From the NCBI GenBank assembly GCA_036522515.1, contig DATDFQ010000061.1:56242-120241 (forward strand): DNA of 64,000 nt, written 5' to 3'. The notes below the pieces were generated by a model that saw only the letters and a list, made by a program, of their open reading frames with translations, was not told where the DNA came from and did not search any database. Source of the stretch: Bacteroidota bacterium (lineage in GTDB: Bacteria > Bacteroidota > Ignavibacteria > UBA10030 > SZUA-254). Position 1 is the first letter of the stretch; each line of letters begins with the position of its first letter. Made by a program: the position numbers and the translations under genes. Below are positions 32,037 to 40,053 of the stretch, in pieces.

Positions 32037-34028
32037 ATGATTTCGATGGCCAAAAACCGGATTCACGATTTCGTCGTTCGGCTCAATTCGAGCGACGCTT
32101 TGCTTCTCGGAGTGGGCGTAGCCGCCATTGTGGTCGGCGTCCTCGTGGACGTCTTTATCGTCCGGCTGCTCTGCCTGTTCGTCGTAATCGGCTCGGCGAT
32201 TCTCCTCTATGCCCTCCTGCGCGTGCGGCAGATGAACATGCACTTGGAGACGGCGGGCGTCAAATCACCATTTCATTCACAATCTGCGAGTGAAGGAATG
32301 AAGAAACTTGTCTTCGACGATTTGAGACAATCCGGCCAGACCTACCTGGTGGAGGAGGTTCAGGCGGAGCATTCCGGGGGCGGATCCTCGGATATCGCGC
32401 CGGAAGCTCCCGGGAGCAATCCGCCGCACGTCACCCCGTTCCAGGGGTACGCCGCGGAAGCGCAGGAACCCCCTTCGGCAGCGCGCGAATTTCAAATCTC
32501 GGACTTTTTCGATTTTGATTCGGATATTTACCGCGGGGACCCCGAGCCGCGCACCGAGTTCAATTTTCTGCTGCACAAGGTTCTTACGGTGATCAAGGAA
32601 GTTCTCTTCGCCCACTCGGCTGTGTTCTTCTGGGCCAACCGGGAGAAGGGGCAGATGGTGATGGAGGCCAGGGTAAGCGACGGCTCGAATTTTATCAGCT
32701 CGCGAAGGTTCACGATGGGCCACGACCTCACGAGCAAGGTCGCGGAGAGCGGCAAGCCGGAGCTCGTCACCGAGGTGAACCCCCGGTCCGAACTCGAGCT
32801 GCTCCCGTATTACGATACGCCCGAATCGATCAAGTCGTTCGTCGGCGTGCCCGTCTATTTTTCGCGCAAGATGAAAGAGCACTCCGTCGAGCGCCCCGTC
32901 GGGGTCATCGCGGTCGACAGCAAGGCCTCCGACGAGTTCGGAGAGGAAACGCTTGCCCTGCTCGGACAGTTCACGAAGCTGGTTTCGGCGCTGATCAAGA
33001 GCTACACCGACAAGTACGATCTCCTGCTCGACTCCGAGTTGCTCCGCTCGATCCGCCGGATGCAGGAACGGATACGCAAGAGTTTCTCGCTCAATATCAT
33101 CGTCCAGGCCCTCTCCGACGAGACTTCGAAACTCGTGAGCTGGGACTCGCTTTCGGTGGTCTTGTACGACGAGCGGAAGCACGCCTGGATCGCCAGGAAG
33201 GTGACGAACCGGTCCCTGGAAGGAAGCATCATGCTGGAGCAGGCGATCGATTTCCCCGACAGCATCGTGGGCCAGACCATCAGGAACAACGCCCATGCGG
33301 TCGTCGACGATCTCGAGAATTCGACCTCCCCGCGGTATTTTCAGGGCGAGAAGGCGGCGAGGAACGGCTCGTTTATCTCGGTTCCGATCAGCTCCGTCAA
33401 CAAGTGCTACGGCGCGCTCAATGTCGAAAGCAAGGATAAGTATAATTTTTCCCGGCAGGACATCGAGATGCTCTACCGTCTCGCCGAAAATGCCGCGTTC
33501 GCCCTGGAGATTCTCTATCTCCAGGAAGCGATCAACGAGTATGTCATCATCGATCCGCTGACGGGTGTGTACTCCAAGAAATTTTTCCTTCAACGCCTGG
33601 AGGAGGAGCTCCACCGGGCGGACGACCATGCGATGGAGCTGTCGTTCCTCTTCCTCTCGCTCGACAGGACCGGCGAGATCGGCGACCGGTTCGACCAGGA
33701 GGGGACGGACCGCGTGATCGCCACGCTCGCGCAGGCGATCCGGGCGAGCATCCGGCCCTACGACATCGCGGGACGTTACGCCGCGGACCGGTTCGGCATC
33801 GTCCTGGCGAATACCGCATCGAGCGACGCGTATCTCTGGGCGGAGAAAATCCGGAAGAGCATCGCCGGGCACGTCATCAACTCGGACGGCAAGAGCTTTT
33901 CGGTCACGGTGAGCATCGGAGTATGCGGAGCCCTCGAAGAAATGAAAAAGGAAGAGTTGCTCGGAAACACCGCCGCCGTGCTGAACAAGGCGACGGAGTC
34001 GGGCGGCAACGCGGTGCGAATTTTTTAA
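32037..34028 (+). CDS. Membrane GAF-GAF protein with degenerate GGDEF domain
   Basis: A 663-residue sensor. Two N-terminal membrane helices (about 22-62) are followed by a low-complexity linker (about 90-160), a GAF domain (about 170-325, ending in GVIAVDSKASDEFGEETLALLGQF), a second GAF (about 350-495, NGSFISVPISSVNKCYGALNVESK) and a GGDEF-fold domain (from about 505, DPLTGVYSKKFFLQRLEEEL). The signature loop reads GRYAADRFGIVL instead of GR.GG(D/E)EF, so diguanylate cyclase activity is unlikely; a ligand-sensing or scaffolding role is more plausible. Starts at 32037 and 32046 are both possible. Confidence 0.9.
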   Translation: MISMAKNRIHDFVVRLNSSDALLLGVGVAAIVVGVLVDVFIVRLLCLFVVIGSAILLYALLRVRQMNMHLETAGVKSPFHSQSASEGMKKLVFDDLRQSGQTYLVEEVQAEHSGGGSSDIAPEAPGSNPPHVTPFQGYAAEAQEPPSAAREFQISDFFDFDSDIYRGDPEPRTEFNFLLHKVLTVIKEVLFAHSAVFFWANREKGQMVMEARVSDGSNFISSRRFTMGHDLTSKVAESGKPELVTEVNPRSELELLPYYDTPESIKSFVGVPVYFSRKMKEHSVERPVGVIAVDSKASDEFGEETLALLGQFTKLVSALIKSYTDKYDLLLDSELLRSIRRMQERIRKSFSLNIIVQALSDETSKLVSWDSLSVVLYDERKHAWIARKVTNRSLEGSIMLEQAIDFPDSIVGQTIRNNAHAVVDDLENSTSPRYFQGEKAARNGSFISVPISSVNKCYGALNVESKDKYNFSRQDIEMLYRLAENAAFALEILYLQEAINEYVIIDPLTGVYSKKFFLQRLEEELHRADDHAMELSFLFLSLDRTGEIGDRFDQEGTDRVIATLAQAIRASIRPYDIAGRYAADRFGIVLANTASSDAYLWAEKIRKSIAGHVINSDGKSFSVTVSIGVCGALEEMKKEELLGNTAAVLNKATESGGNAVRIF

Positions 34029-34061
34029 TCAATAGAACGGTTCAACAGGAGAAGAAAATCA

Positions 34062-34256
34062 ATGGCAAAGCAGCAATCGTTTGCAGATAAAGTGGCCAAA
34101 GCCGCTGCCCAGGGGGGAAAGAAATGCCCGAAGTGCGGAGCGATCAGGGTGCCCATCCTCTATGTCAAGTCGGAACCTTCGAAGCACGGAAGCGTCCGGT
34201 TCAGCCACAGGCGGGTGCAGATGTGTACCTGCAATGAGAAGGAACTCTACGCCTGA
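34062..34256 (+). CDS. Small zinc-ribbon protein (hypothetical)
   Basis: A 64-residue basic protein: MAKQQSFADKVAKAAAQGG, then KKCPKCGAIRVPILYVK, and near the end RRVQMCTCNEKELYA. The CPKCG knuckle and the later CTC pair suggest one zinc site. A ribosome site (AGGAGAAG) precedes the ATG. It starts 33 bp after the GGDEF gene and about 200 bp before the first BMC vertex gene, so it could belong to either transcript. I do not recognise a named family. Confidence 0.75.
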   Translation: MAKQQSFADKVAKAAAQGGKKCPKCGAIRVPILYVKSEPSKHGSVRFSHRRVQMCTCNEKELYA

Positions 34257-34464
34257 TCTCCGGCTGCCGCACGTTGGCACTCACCGTAGCGAAGCGGATC
34301 ATTCAAACAAGTCTGGCGGGGTCCGGTAGTTCGCGGAGATGACACGAGTCATGCCGCGATCCCCAGGCAGTTGTCCCCATTCTCAATCGGCGTCACGCCC
34401 GGCCTGTCCGGCTGGTAACCAACGAATGCCTCAAACCGTATATACCATCAAAGAGGGCCTCTGA

Positions 34465-34734
34465 ATGTTTCTCGGTAAGGTTGTCGGAACGGTCTGGGCT
34501 ACGAGAAAAGACGAAGAACTCGTCGGCCTGAAATTCCAGATCGTGAAACACATCGGGTTGGATTACGCGTTGAAGGATACCTTCGTCGTCGCAGTCGATA
34601 CAGTGCAGGCGGGAACGGGCGACGTCGTGCTCGTCTGCAGCGGCAGCTCGGCCCGTCAAACGGCTCAAACGAAGAACAAGCCGGTCGACGCGGTGATCAT
34701 GGCGGTCGTCGATAAACTCGACATCCCCGACTGA
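34465..34734 (+). CDS. Bacterial microcompartment vertex protein BMC-P (EutN/CcmL family), copy 1
   Basis: An 89-residue pentamer-type shell protein that would cap the vertices of a polyhedral microcompartment. Family features are the start [59 protein letters not shown] and the final VDAVIMAVVDKLDI strand. The chain is full length. The second copy is 94 bp downstream, separated by family B repeats. No hexameric (BMC-H or BMC-T) shell gene occurs in the window. The start has a GAGGGCC-type ribosome site. Confidence 0.93.
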   Translation: MFLGKVVGTVWATRKDEELVGLKFQIVKHIGLDYALKDTFVVAVDTVQAGTGDVVLVCSGSSARQTAQTKNKPVDAVIMAVVDKLDIPD

Positions 34735-34741
34735 CCCGAAG

Positions 34742-34818
34742 GGTCATCCCGACATGCTTCAGGCCGGGATCTTTCTTTTGCTCGTCATCCCGACATGTTT
34801 CAGGTCGGGATCTTTCTG
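34742..34818. repeat. Family B repeat, tandem variant (copy 3)
   Basis: Two direct copies of TCATCCCGACATG.TTCAGG.CGGGATCTTTCT, separated by TTTGCTCG, lie between the two BMC-P genes. This is the half-element that forms the second arm of family B at 18451. Confidence 0.75.
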
Positions 34819-34828
34819 AAAGGGTAGC

Positions 34829-35098
34829 ATGTTCTTCGCGAAAGTAATCGGCACCGTCTGGGCGACCCGGAAGGACGAGAATCTGAAGAGCTTCAAGCTC
34901 CAGTTCATCCAGCCGGTGACCGCCCGCCTTGAGAAGGTGGGAGACCCGATTGTCGCGGTGGATACGGTCGGAGCAGGCGTGGGGGAGACCGTGTTTTACA
35001 TTACGGCCCGCGAGGCGACGATCCCGCTCCCCGTCGAGATGGCCCCGGTCGATGCGAGCATTCTCGGCATTGTCGACCGGATTGACGTCCAGAAGTAG
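34829..35098 (+). CDS. Bacterial microcompartment vertex protein BMC-P (EutN/CcmL family), copy 2
   Basis: An 89-residue paralogue of the preceding gene, starting [21 protein letters not shown], with [32 protein letters not shown] and a final [16 protein letters not shown] strand. The loop that reads SGSSARQT in copy 1 is ITAREATI here, so the two pentamers probably differ at the vertex surface or pore. A ribosome site (GAAAGGGTAGC) lies before the ATG. A rho-independent terminator at 35116 ends this unit before rpoD. Confidence 0.93.
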   Translation: MFFAKVIGTVWATRKDENLKSFKLQFIQPVTARLEKVGDPIVAVDTVGAGVGETVFYITAREATIPLPVEMAPVDASILGIVDRIDVQK

Positions 35099-35115
35099 CA
35101 GGCAGGCGGCGATCC

Positions 35116-35150
35116 GGCGGCGGAGTCCATCCGGAATCCGCCGAACTTTT
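35116..35150 (+). terminator. Rho-independent terminator after the BMC-P pair
   Basis: Arms CGGCGGA (35116-35122) and TCCGCCG (35135-35141), 12-nt loop, then AAC and six T (35145-35150). Confidence 0.75.
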
Positions 35151-35205
35151 TTCGCCCGTTCAGGGGTTCCACTATCGGGGGAGATATTCATCATCAGGAA
35201 GGTGC

Positions 35206-36063
35206 ATGGCGAAGGTAAATAAGCAGTATACCAGCAGGGAGAGCCAGTCCCTCGACAAGTACCTTCAGGAAATCGGGAGGGTCGAGCTCCTCGAAGCAGA
35301 AGAGGAAATCGATCTCGCCCGCCGGATCAAGAAGGGCGACCAGAAGGCGCTGGAGAAGCTGACCAAGGCGAACCTGCGGTTTGTCGTCAGCGTCGCCAAG
35401 CAGTACCAGAACCAGGGCCTTTCTCTCGGCGATCTGATCAACGAAGGCAACCTCGGGTTGATCAAGGCCGCCAAGCGGTTCGACGAGACGCGCGGATTCA
35501 AGTTCATCTCCTATGCGGTGTGGTGGATCAGGCAGTCGATCCTCCAGGCGCTCGCGGAGCAATCGCGCATCGTCCGGCTTCCGCTCAACCGGGTCGGCGC
35601 GCTGAATAAGATCGGGAAGGCGTTCAGCACCCTCGAGCAGGAGTTCGAGCGCGAGCCGAGCGCCAGTGAGCTCGCCGAAGAGCTCGACATGTCGCTCTTC
35701 GAAGTGGCCGACACGCTCAAGATCTCCGGCCGCCACCTCTCGATGGACGCGCCGTTCGCGCAGGGAGAGGACAACCGGCTCCTCGACGTGATCCAGGACG
35801 AGCGGACCCCGTTGCCCGACCACGCGCTGATCAAGGAGTCGCTCAGCAAAGAGGTCGAGCGCGCGCTCGGGACGCTGACGGAGCGCGAAGCGGAGGTGAT
35901 CCGCCTCTACTTCGGTCTCGGCCGCGAGCACTCGTTGACGCTCGAAGAGATCGGCGAGAAATTTCAACTCACGCGCGAGCGCGTGCGGCAGATCAAGGAG
36001 AAAGCCATCCGGCGGCTCCGCCATGCTTCCCGAAGCAAACAGCTCAGGGCGTATCTTGGGTAA
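35206..36063 (+). CDS. rpoD: Primary RNA polymerase sigma factor (RpoD/SigA)
   Basis: A 285-residue sigma-70 factor that begins directly with region 1.2 ([20 protein letters not shown]) and lacks region 1.1, as is common in Bacteroidota and Chlorobi. Region 2 is intact ([37 protein letters not shown]), region 3 starts [17 protein letters not shown], and region 4 ends with the -35 helix-turn-helix [22 protein letters not shown]. It should direct the promoters listed here, whose boxes have a classic TTGnnn/TAnnTT layout. The ribosome site is AGGAAGG, five bases before the ATG. Confidence 0.96.
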   Translation: MAKVNKQYTSRESQSLDKYLQEIGRVELLEAEEEIDLARRIKKGDQKALEKLTKANLRFVVSVAKQYQNQGLSLGDLINEGNLGLIKAAKRFDETRGFKFISYAVWWIRQSILQALAEQSRIVRLPLNRVGALNKIGKAFSTLEQEFEREPSASELAEELDMSLFEVADTLKISGRHLSMDAPFAQGEDNRLLDVIQDERTPLPDHALIKESLSKEVERALGTLTEREAEVIRLYFGLGREHSLTLEEIGEKFQLTRERVRQIKEKAIRRLRHASRSKQLRAYLG

Positions 36064-36088
36064 GGACGCGGGCCATTTCCTGTCTGGG

Positions 36089-36733
36089 ATGGCCCTTGCG
36101 TTCCGGTGCGGCGGTCCGCCGATCCTTCCGTTGCGAACAATCGTTCTTCTCCTCCTTCTCGTCTCCTCCTTTCTCGTCGCGGGTTGTTCCGCCACCTCCC
36201 CCCGTTTTACGTCCGGCGGCTCCAACATTTCCGACGAAGAGTCTCATGCAAAGGGAAAGAGCAGGAGCCGGGGAGAGGACGCCGGGCGCCCGACCTCGGC
36301 CCCTTCGCGCGTGGCGGCGAGGGTCCAGCCACCTGCGGAGGCGCGGGAGAACAATCCCGGCATCGACCGCCACAAAGTCCTCGACGACATCATGGACAAA
36401 ATGGGAATTCCGTACTCGGAAGGAGGGTCGGACAGCGAGGGGACCGACTGCTCGGGCTTCACGGCGGCCGTGTACCGCGAGGCGATCGGACGGGAAATCC
36501 CCCGGTCGTGCCGCGAGCAGTACGCTGCCGGCCAGCCGGTCGCCCGTGAAAAGCTGATGTTCGGGGATCTGGTGTTTTTCAATATCGAAGGGCGCCCCCT
36601 CTCACATGTCGGCATTTACGTCGGGGACGGGCTCTTCGCGCACGCGAGCGTGTCGCTCGGCATCACGGTCTCGCTCCTCGACGCGGAGTACTATGCGCGT
36701 AGCTACGCCGGCGCGCGCCGGGTCGTCCGCTGA
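36089..36733 (+). CDS. NlpC/P60 family lipoprotein (cell-wall peptidase)
   Basis: A 214-residue secreted lipoprotein. The signal peptide ends in a lipobox (SFLVAGC), a disordered linker (about residues 40-90) follows, and the NlpC/P60 domain carries the catalytic Cys in EGTDCSGFTAAVYR, His in LSHVGIYVGDG and the third polar residue in FAHAS. Relatives cut between D-Glu and diaminopimelate in peptidoglycan stem peptides. I chose the ATG at 36089 because it starts the signal peptide; an earlier in-frame ATG lies inside rpoD. Confidence 0.9.
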   Translation: MALAFRCGGPPILPLRTIVLLLLLVSSFLVAGCSATSPRFTSGGSNISDEESHAKGKSRSRGEDAGRPTSAPSRVAARVQPPAEARENNPGIDRHKVLDDIMDKMGIPYSEGGSDSEGTDCSGFTAAVYREAIGREIPRSCREQYAAGQPVAREKLMFGDLVFFNIEGRPLSHVGIYVGDGLFAHASVSLGITVSLLDAEYYARSYAGARRVVR

Positions 36734-36743
36734 TCCGCCTGCC

Positions 36744-36772
36744 TTGTTTTTTGCCCCATCCGTTTTTATATT
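36744..36772 (+). promoter_or_regulatory. Candidate promoter of def-fmt
   Basis: TTGTTT (36744-36749), 17-bp spacer, TATATT (36767-36772). Predicted start near 36779, leaving a leader of about 17 nt without a purine-rich ribosome site before the ATG at 36796. Confidence 0.55.
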
Positions 36773-36795
36773 GAATCTGAAGCCCCCTAAAAAAC

Positions 36796-37353
36796 ATGCC
36801 CGTTCTCCCCATTTACACATATGGAACCCCCGTCCTCCGCAAAAAGGCGCATCCGGTCAAGGAACTGACCGATGGGACGATACGGCTCATTATGGACATG
36901 TTCGAGACGATGCATCATGCGAACGGGATCGGGCTTGCGGCGACCCAGGTCGGGGCCATGCAGCGCGTCATCGTGATCGACCTTTCCGACATGGAGGAGA
37001 CCAGGGACCTGAAGCCGATCGTTCTCATCAACCCGGTGATCGTTTCCCAGGAAGGCCTCTGGACGATGGAAGAGGGGTGCCTGAGCATTCCCGATGTACG
37101 CGACGAGGTGGAGCGCTCCGAAAAGGTCAAGGTCCGGTTCAAGAATGCGGATTATCGCGACACGGAGCTCGAAGCGACGGGGCTTCTGGGAAGGGTCATT
37201 CTCCATGAAATCGACCATCTGAACGGCGTCCTGTTTCTCGATCATCTGCCTGCGGCAAAGAAAAAGCTTCACAACCCCCAGTTGCGCAAAATTCAGAAGG
37301 GGGAGTTCGAGGTTTCCTACCCGGTCGTCACGACTGCGGAGGTCGCGGTTTAA
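36796..37353 (+). CDS. def: Peptide deformylase
   Basis: A 185-residue metalloenzyme that removes the formyl group from nascent proteins. All three motifs are present: GIGLAATQ at 44-51, EEGCLSIP at 92-99 (Cys95 metal ligand) and HEIDHLNG at 137-144 (two His ligands and the catalytic Glu). It is followed after 33 bp by fmt, the enzyme that adds the formyl group to initiator tRNA, a conserved pairing. Confidence 0.97.
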   Translation: MPVLPIYTYGTPVLRKKAHPVKELTDGTIRLIMDMFETMHHANGIGLAATQVGAMQRVIVIDLSDMEETRDLKPIVLINPVIVSQEGLWTMEEGCLSIPDVRDEVERSEKVKVRFKNADYRDTELEATGLLGRVILHEIDHLNGVLFLDHLPAAKKKLHNPQLRKIQKGEFEVSYPVVTTAEVAV

Positions 37354-37386
37354 TCCGTCGGTGAAGACCGATTCAACCAGGAGCAC

Positions 37387-38310
37387 ATGCGCATCGTCTT
37401 CATGGGAACTCCCGAATTTGCCGTTCCCAGCCTTCATACTCTCCTCGAACACGGGTACACCATCGCGGGGGTTGTGACGGCTCCCGATAAACCTGCCGGA
37501 AGGGGCCTTCAGCTCTCGGAATCGGCCGTGAAGGCGGCCGCCGTCAAGCGCGGACTGAAGGTGTTGCAGCCGGAGAAGTTGAAGGACCCGGCCTTTGCCG
37601 CCGCTCTGAAAACACTGGACGCCGATCTGTTTGTGGTGGTGGCCTTTCGCATTCTCCCGCCCGAAGTGTTCCTCATTCCGAAGCGGGGCGCGTTCAATCT
37701 CCACGCGTCGCTCCTCCCGAAGTACCGGGGAGCGGCTCCGATCAACTGGGCGATCATCAAGGGGGAGCGCGAAACGGGAGTGACGACATTCTTCCTGGAA
37801 GAAACCGTCGATACCGGAACGGTCATCCTGCAGGCGCGCCTGCCGATCCGCGACGAGGAGACCGCCGGCGAGCTGCACGACCGTCTCTCGGAGGTGGGAG
37901 CGGAGATTGTCCTGCACACGGTGCGGCTGATCGAATCCGGAAAGGCGGTGCCGAAGCCGCAGGACGCGACTCTCGCTTCCCCGGCTCCCAAAATCCAGAA
38001 GGAGCATTGCCGGATCGATTGGTCGAAGAGCGCGGCGGAGGTGCATAACCTTGTCCGCGGACTTTCGCCGAAACCGTCGGCGTTCACCTATCACAACGAG
38101 GCGCTTTTGAAAATATTCAGGACGACGGTCGCCGGGGGAGTGCAGGCCAAAGCGCCCGGGGAGATACTCGATATTGGCGGGCATCTCGTCGTCTCGGCGG
38201 GGGAGGGCGCGGTCGAGGTCACTGAACTCCAGCAGGAAGGGAAAAAGAAAATGCCGGCGGGAGAATTCCTCCGGGGGTACCGGATAGCTGCCGGGGAAAA
38301 GTTCTCGTGA
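37387..38310 (+). CDS. fmt: Methionyl-tRNA formyltransferase
   Basis: A 307-residue enzyme that formylates Met-tRNA(fMet) using 10-formyl-THF. The N-terminus MRIVFMGTPEFAVPSLHTLL is typical. The catalytic block is FNLHASLLPKYRGAAPINWAI and the Asp loop ETVDTGTVILQ. The C-terminal OB-like domain starts near IDWSKSAAEVHNLVRGLSP and contacts the tRNA. The stop codon overlaps the GTG start of the rhodanese gene. Confidence 0.97.
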   Translation: MRIVFMGTPEFAVPSLHTLLEHGYTIAGVVTAPDKPAGRGLQLSESAVKAAAVKRGLKVLQPEKLKDPAFAAALKTLDADLFVVVAFRILPPEVFLIPKRGAFNLHASLLPKYRGAAPINWAIIKGERETGVTTFFLEETVDTGTVILQARLPIRDEETAGELHDRLSEVGAEIVLHTVRLIESGKAVPKPQDATLASPAPKIQKEHCRIDWSKSAAEVHNLVRGLSPKPSAFTYHNEALLKIFRTTVAGGVQAKAPGEILDIGGHLVVSAGEGAVEVTELQQEGKKKMPAGEFLRGYRIAAGEKFS

Positions 38311-38945
38311 AGCCCGCATCGCTCCGCAGCCAGGTCTCGCAGGTCGTCCTCCTTGCGGCGATCCTCGCGTTCGCTTACAATTCGTTCTCGATCAAACGCA
38401 TTCCGCTGGTGCGCCAGGAGGTCGTGAAGGTCGCGGTCTCCGATTCGGAGCTCTTCCACGGCCGGAAAAGCCCGGTCACGGATACCGGAAAGGCCCGCCC
38501 GGACACTCCCCGCGTCAAGGTCATTGCCCCGCTCCACGATAGCGCGCTCGCTCACGAGGATACGGCGGGGGCGTTCCCCCCGGTGGAGGAAAAGAAGGAC
38601 TTTTACAGGATCATCTCGCTCTCGCAACTCAACCGGCTCCTTGCGGAGGGACATTACCTCCTGATCGATGCCCGCGACACGGCCGCATACAGGAAAGGGC
38701 ACATCAAGGGGGCCCGGAACATGTTCGGACTCGCAACGGACCAGTTTTTCCCCGAGCTGGCCCCGATGGCGCGGGATACCCTCACTCTTATCTATTGTAA
38801 TAACCCCGACTGCCACCTGGGCCGCATGGTCGGCGATTTCATGCACGCAATCGGGTTCACAAACCTCTATCTGTATGACGACGGGTGGGACGGCTGGGAG
38901 AAGGCCGGAATGCCAATCGATTCAAGCCTGGTGGGGGGGCCCTGA
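38307..38945 (+). CDS. Membrane-anchored rhodanese-like protein
   Basis: A 212-residue protein with one N-terminal helix (VSQVVLLAAILAFAYNSF), a proline-rich linker and a rhodanese domain (about 100-210): LLIDARDTAAYRKGHIKGARNM and the active-site loop LIYCNNPDCHLGRMV, whose first Cys is in the catalytic position. It probably faces the periplasm and acts in sulfur transfer or redox chemistry. Translation starts at a GTG overlapping the fmt stop codon (GTGA). The next gene, a MauE/DoxX-like membrane protein, begins 5 bp later, suggesting a shared disulfide or thiol function. Confidence 0.88.
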   Translation: MKPASLRSQVSQVVLLAAILAFAYNSFSIKRIPLVRQEVVKVAVSDSELFHGRKSPVTDTGKARPDTPRVKVIAPLHDSALAHEDTAGAFPPVEEKKDFYRIISLSQLNRLLAEGHYLLIDARDTAAYRKGHIKGARNMFGLATDQFFPELAPMARDTLTLIYCNNPDCHLGRMVGDFMHAIGFTNLYLYDDGWDGWEKAGMPIDSSLVGGP

Positions 38946-38950
38946 CGCAC

Positions 38951-39436
38951 ATGATGAACCTCCTCTCGAACAAGTACCTTCTCCTCGCGGCCCGCTGCAT
39001 TCTCGGGATCGTGTTCGTCTTTGCGGCCATCGAGAAGATCGCGGCGCCCGAGGCGTTCGCGATTTCCGTCGAGGCGTACCGTATTCTCCCCCTGCCGGCC
39101 ATTAATATCTTCGCGCTGCTCGTTCCCTGGCTCGAATTGTTGTGCGGGCTCTTTCTGATGGCGGGGCACCATCTCCGGGGAAGCTCGCTCGTCGCGAGTA
39201 TCCTGCTCGCCGGATTCACGCTGGCAATCCTCTCCGCGATGGCCCGGGGACTGACCATCGATTGCGGTTGTTTCGGGGCGGCCTATCAGACGCCCGTCAC
39301 CTGGACGCGCGTGCTCGAGGATCTTGGACTCGTCATCCTGGGAGGGTACGTATTTCTCGTTTCGTCGCGTCCCGCCAGGCCGGCCGGGGGCGGCGATTCC
39401 GCTGTCGAACCCGCCGGACCGGCGCCCGCGCCGTGA
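38951..39436 (+). CDS. MauE/DoxX-like membrane protein
   Basis: A 161-residue membrane protein with four hydrophobic helices (AARCILGIVFVFAAIEK, INIFALLVPWLELLCGLFLM, SLVASILLAGFTLAILSAM, VLEDLGLVILGGYVFLV) and the conserved IDCGCFG motif after the third. The MauE/DoxX-like group is linked to disulfide formation and thiol redox chemistry. It starts 5 bp after the rhodanese gene, with ATG codons at 38951 and 38954. The alanine/proline-rich tail is probably unstructured. Confidence 0.88.
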   Translation: MMNLLSNKYLLLAARCILGIVFVFAAIEKIAAPEAFAISVEAYRILPLPAINIFALLVPWLELLCGLFLMAGHHLRGSSLVASILLAGFTLAILSAMARGLTIDCGCFGAAYQTPVTWTRVLEDLGLVILGGYVFLVSSRPARPAGGGDSAVEPAGPAPAP

Positions 39437-39440
39437 CCAA

Positions 39441-39480
39441 ATTGTCATCCTGAGGGAGCGAAGCGACCGAAGGATCTCGC
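39441..39480. repeat. Intergenic repeat, family A half-copy (copy 3)
   Basis: A single arm of the family A element, ATTGTCATCCTGAGGGAGCG followed by AAGCGACCGAAGGATCTCGC, located just after the MauE-like gene. Confidence 0.8.
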
Positions 39481-39488
39481 TCTTGCCG

Positions 39489-39517
39489 TTGCTTTAACCA
39501 CAAAAAAATTCTATATT
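39489..39517 (+). promoter_or_regulatory. Candidate promoter upstream of the 39574 gene and parAB
   Basis: TTGCTT (39489-39494), 17-bp spacer, TATATT (39512-39517). Predicted start near 39524. The membrane protein, parA, parB, ridA and possibly the DUF5683 gene follow on the same strand with tiny gaps. Confidence 0.6.
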
Positions 39518-39573
39518 GGCAGTCGAAACTCCCTGACGGCTCATCACACTTCAAACTGGGATCACAGCACCGC

Positions 39574-40053
39574 TTGAACTTCGTACTCTGGGTCTGCCGA
39601 AGCATGCACATCATCAGCATCGTGATCTGGCTCGGCGGCCTGATGTTTCAAAGCGCAGTTCTTCAGCCGATCCTCCAGGCAGATTCCGGTTTCTCAGGCT
39701 CCCTCAATAAAAAAGTGAGCCGCCGGTTCGTCGGATTCATCTGGATGAGCGTCTGGACGATGCTGGTGACGGGAGTGATCATGATGCTTCTCAGCCCGCG
39801 GTTCATCTGGTTTCAATACCAGGACCGCTGGTCGGCCATTCTCGGGCTCAAACAACTGTTGTTCGTCCTCATGGTTTTTTACTCGATCGGGTACGCCAGG
39901 ATGCTGAAGTATCTCGAATCCCCATCCTCGAACGGGGGCTTCAATGAAAAAGCCGAGTTGTACCGCCACCGCGTCGACCAGTTCCGGCGGATCAATATCG
40001 TCCTCGGAATCATCGCCATGTTCCTCGGTGCCGCACTGAGCGTCTATGCATAA
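39574..40053 (+). CDS. Four-helix membrane protein (CopD/DUF2269-like)
   Basis: A 159-residue membrane protein with four predicted helices. The first contains MHIISIVIWLGGLMFQSAVL, the pattern of CopD/DUF2269-like heme- or metal-associated membrane proteins (His in helix 1 followed by a WLGG turn). The others are FIWMSVWTMLVTGVIMMLL, LKQLLFVLMVFYSIGYA and NIVLGIIAMFLGAALSV. A TTG start at 39574 gives the full first helix; an ATG at 39604 would trim ten residues. It overlaps parA by 8 bp. Function unknown. Confidence 0.75.
   Translation: MNFVLWVCRSMHIISIVIWLGGLMFQSAVLQPILQADSGFSGSLNKKVSRRFVGFIWMSVWTMLVTGVIMMLLSPRFIWFQYQDRWSAILGLKQLLFVLMVFYSIGYARMLKYLESPSSNGGFNEKAELYRHRVDQFRRINIVLGIIAMFLGAALSVYA

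Noticed and set aside
35194..36228. A 344-codon minus-strand frame opposite rpoD
   Set aside because: Antisense shadow of the sigma factor gene.
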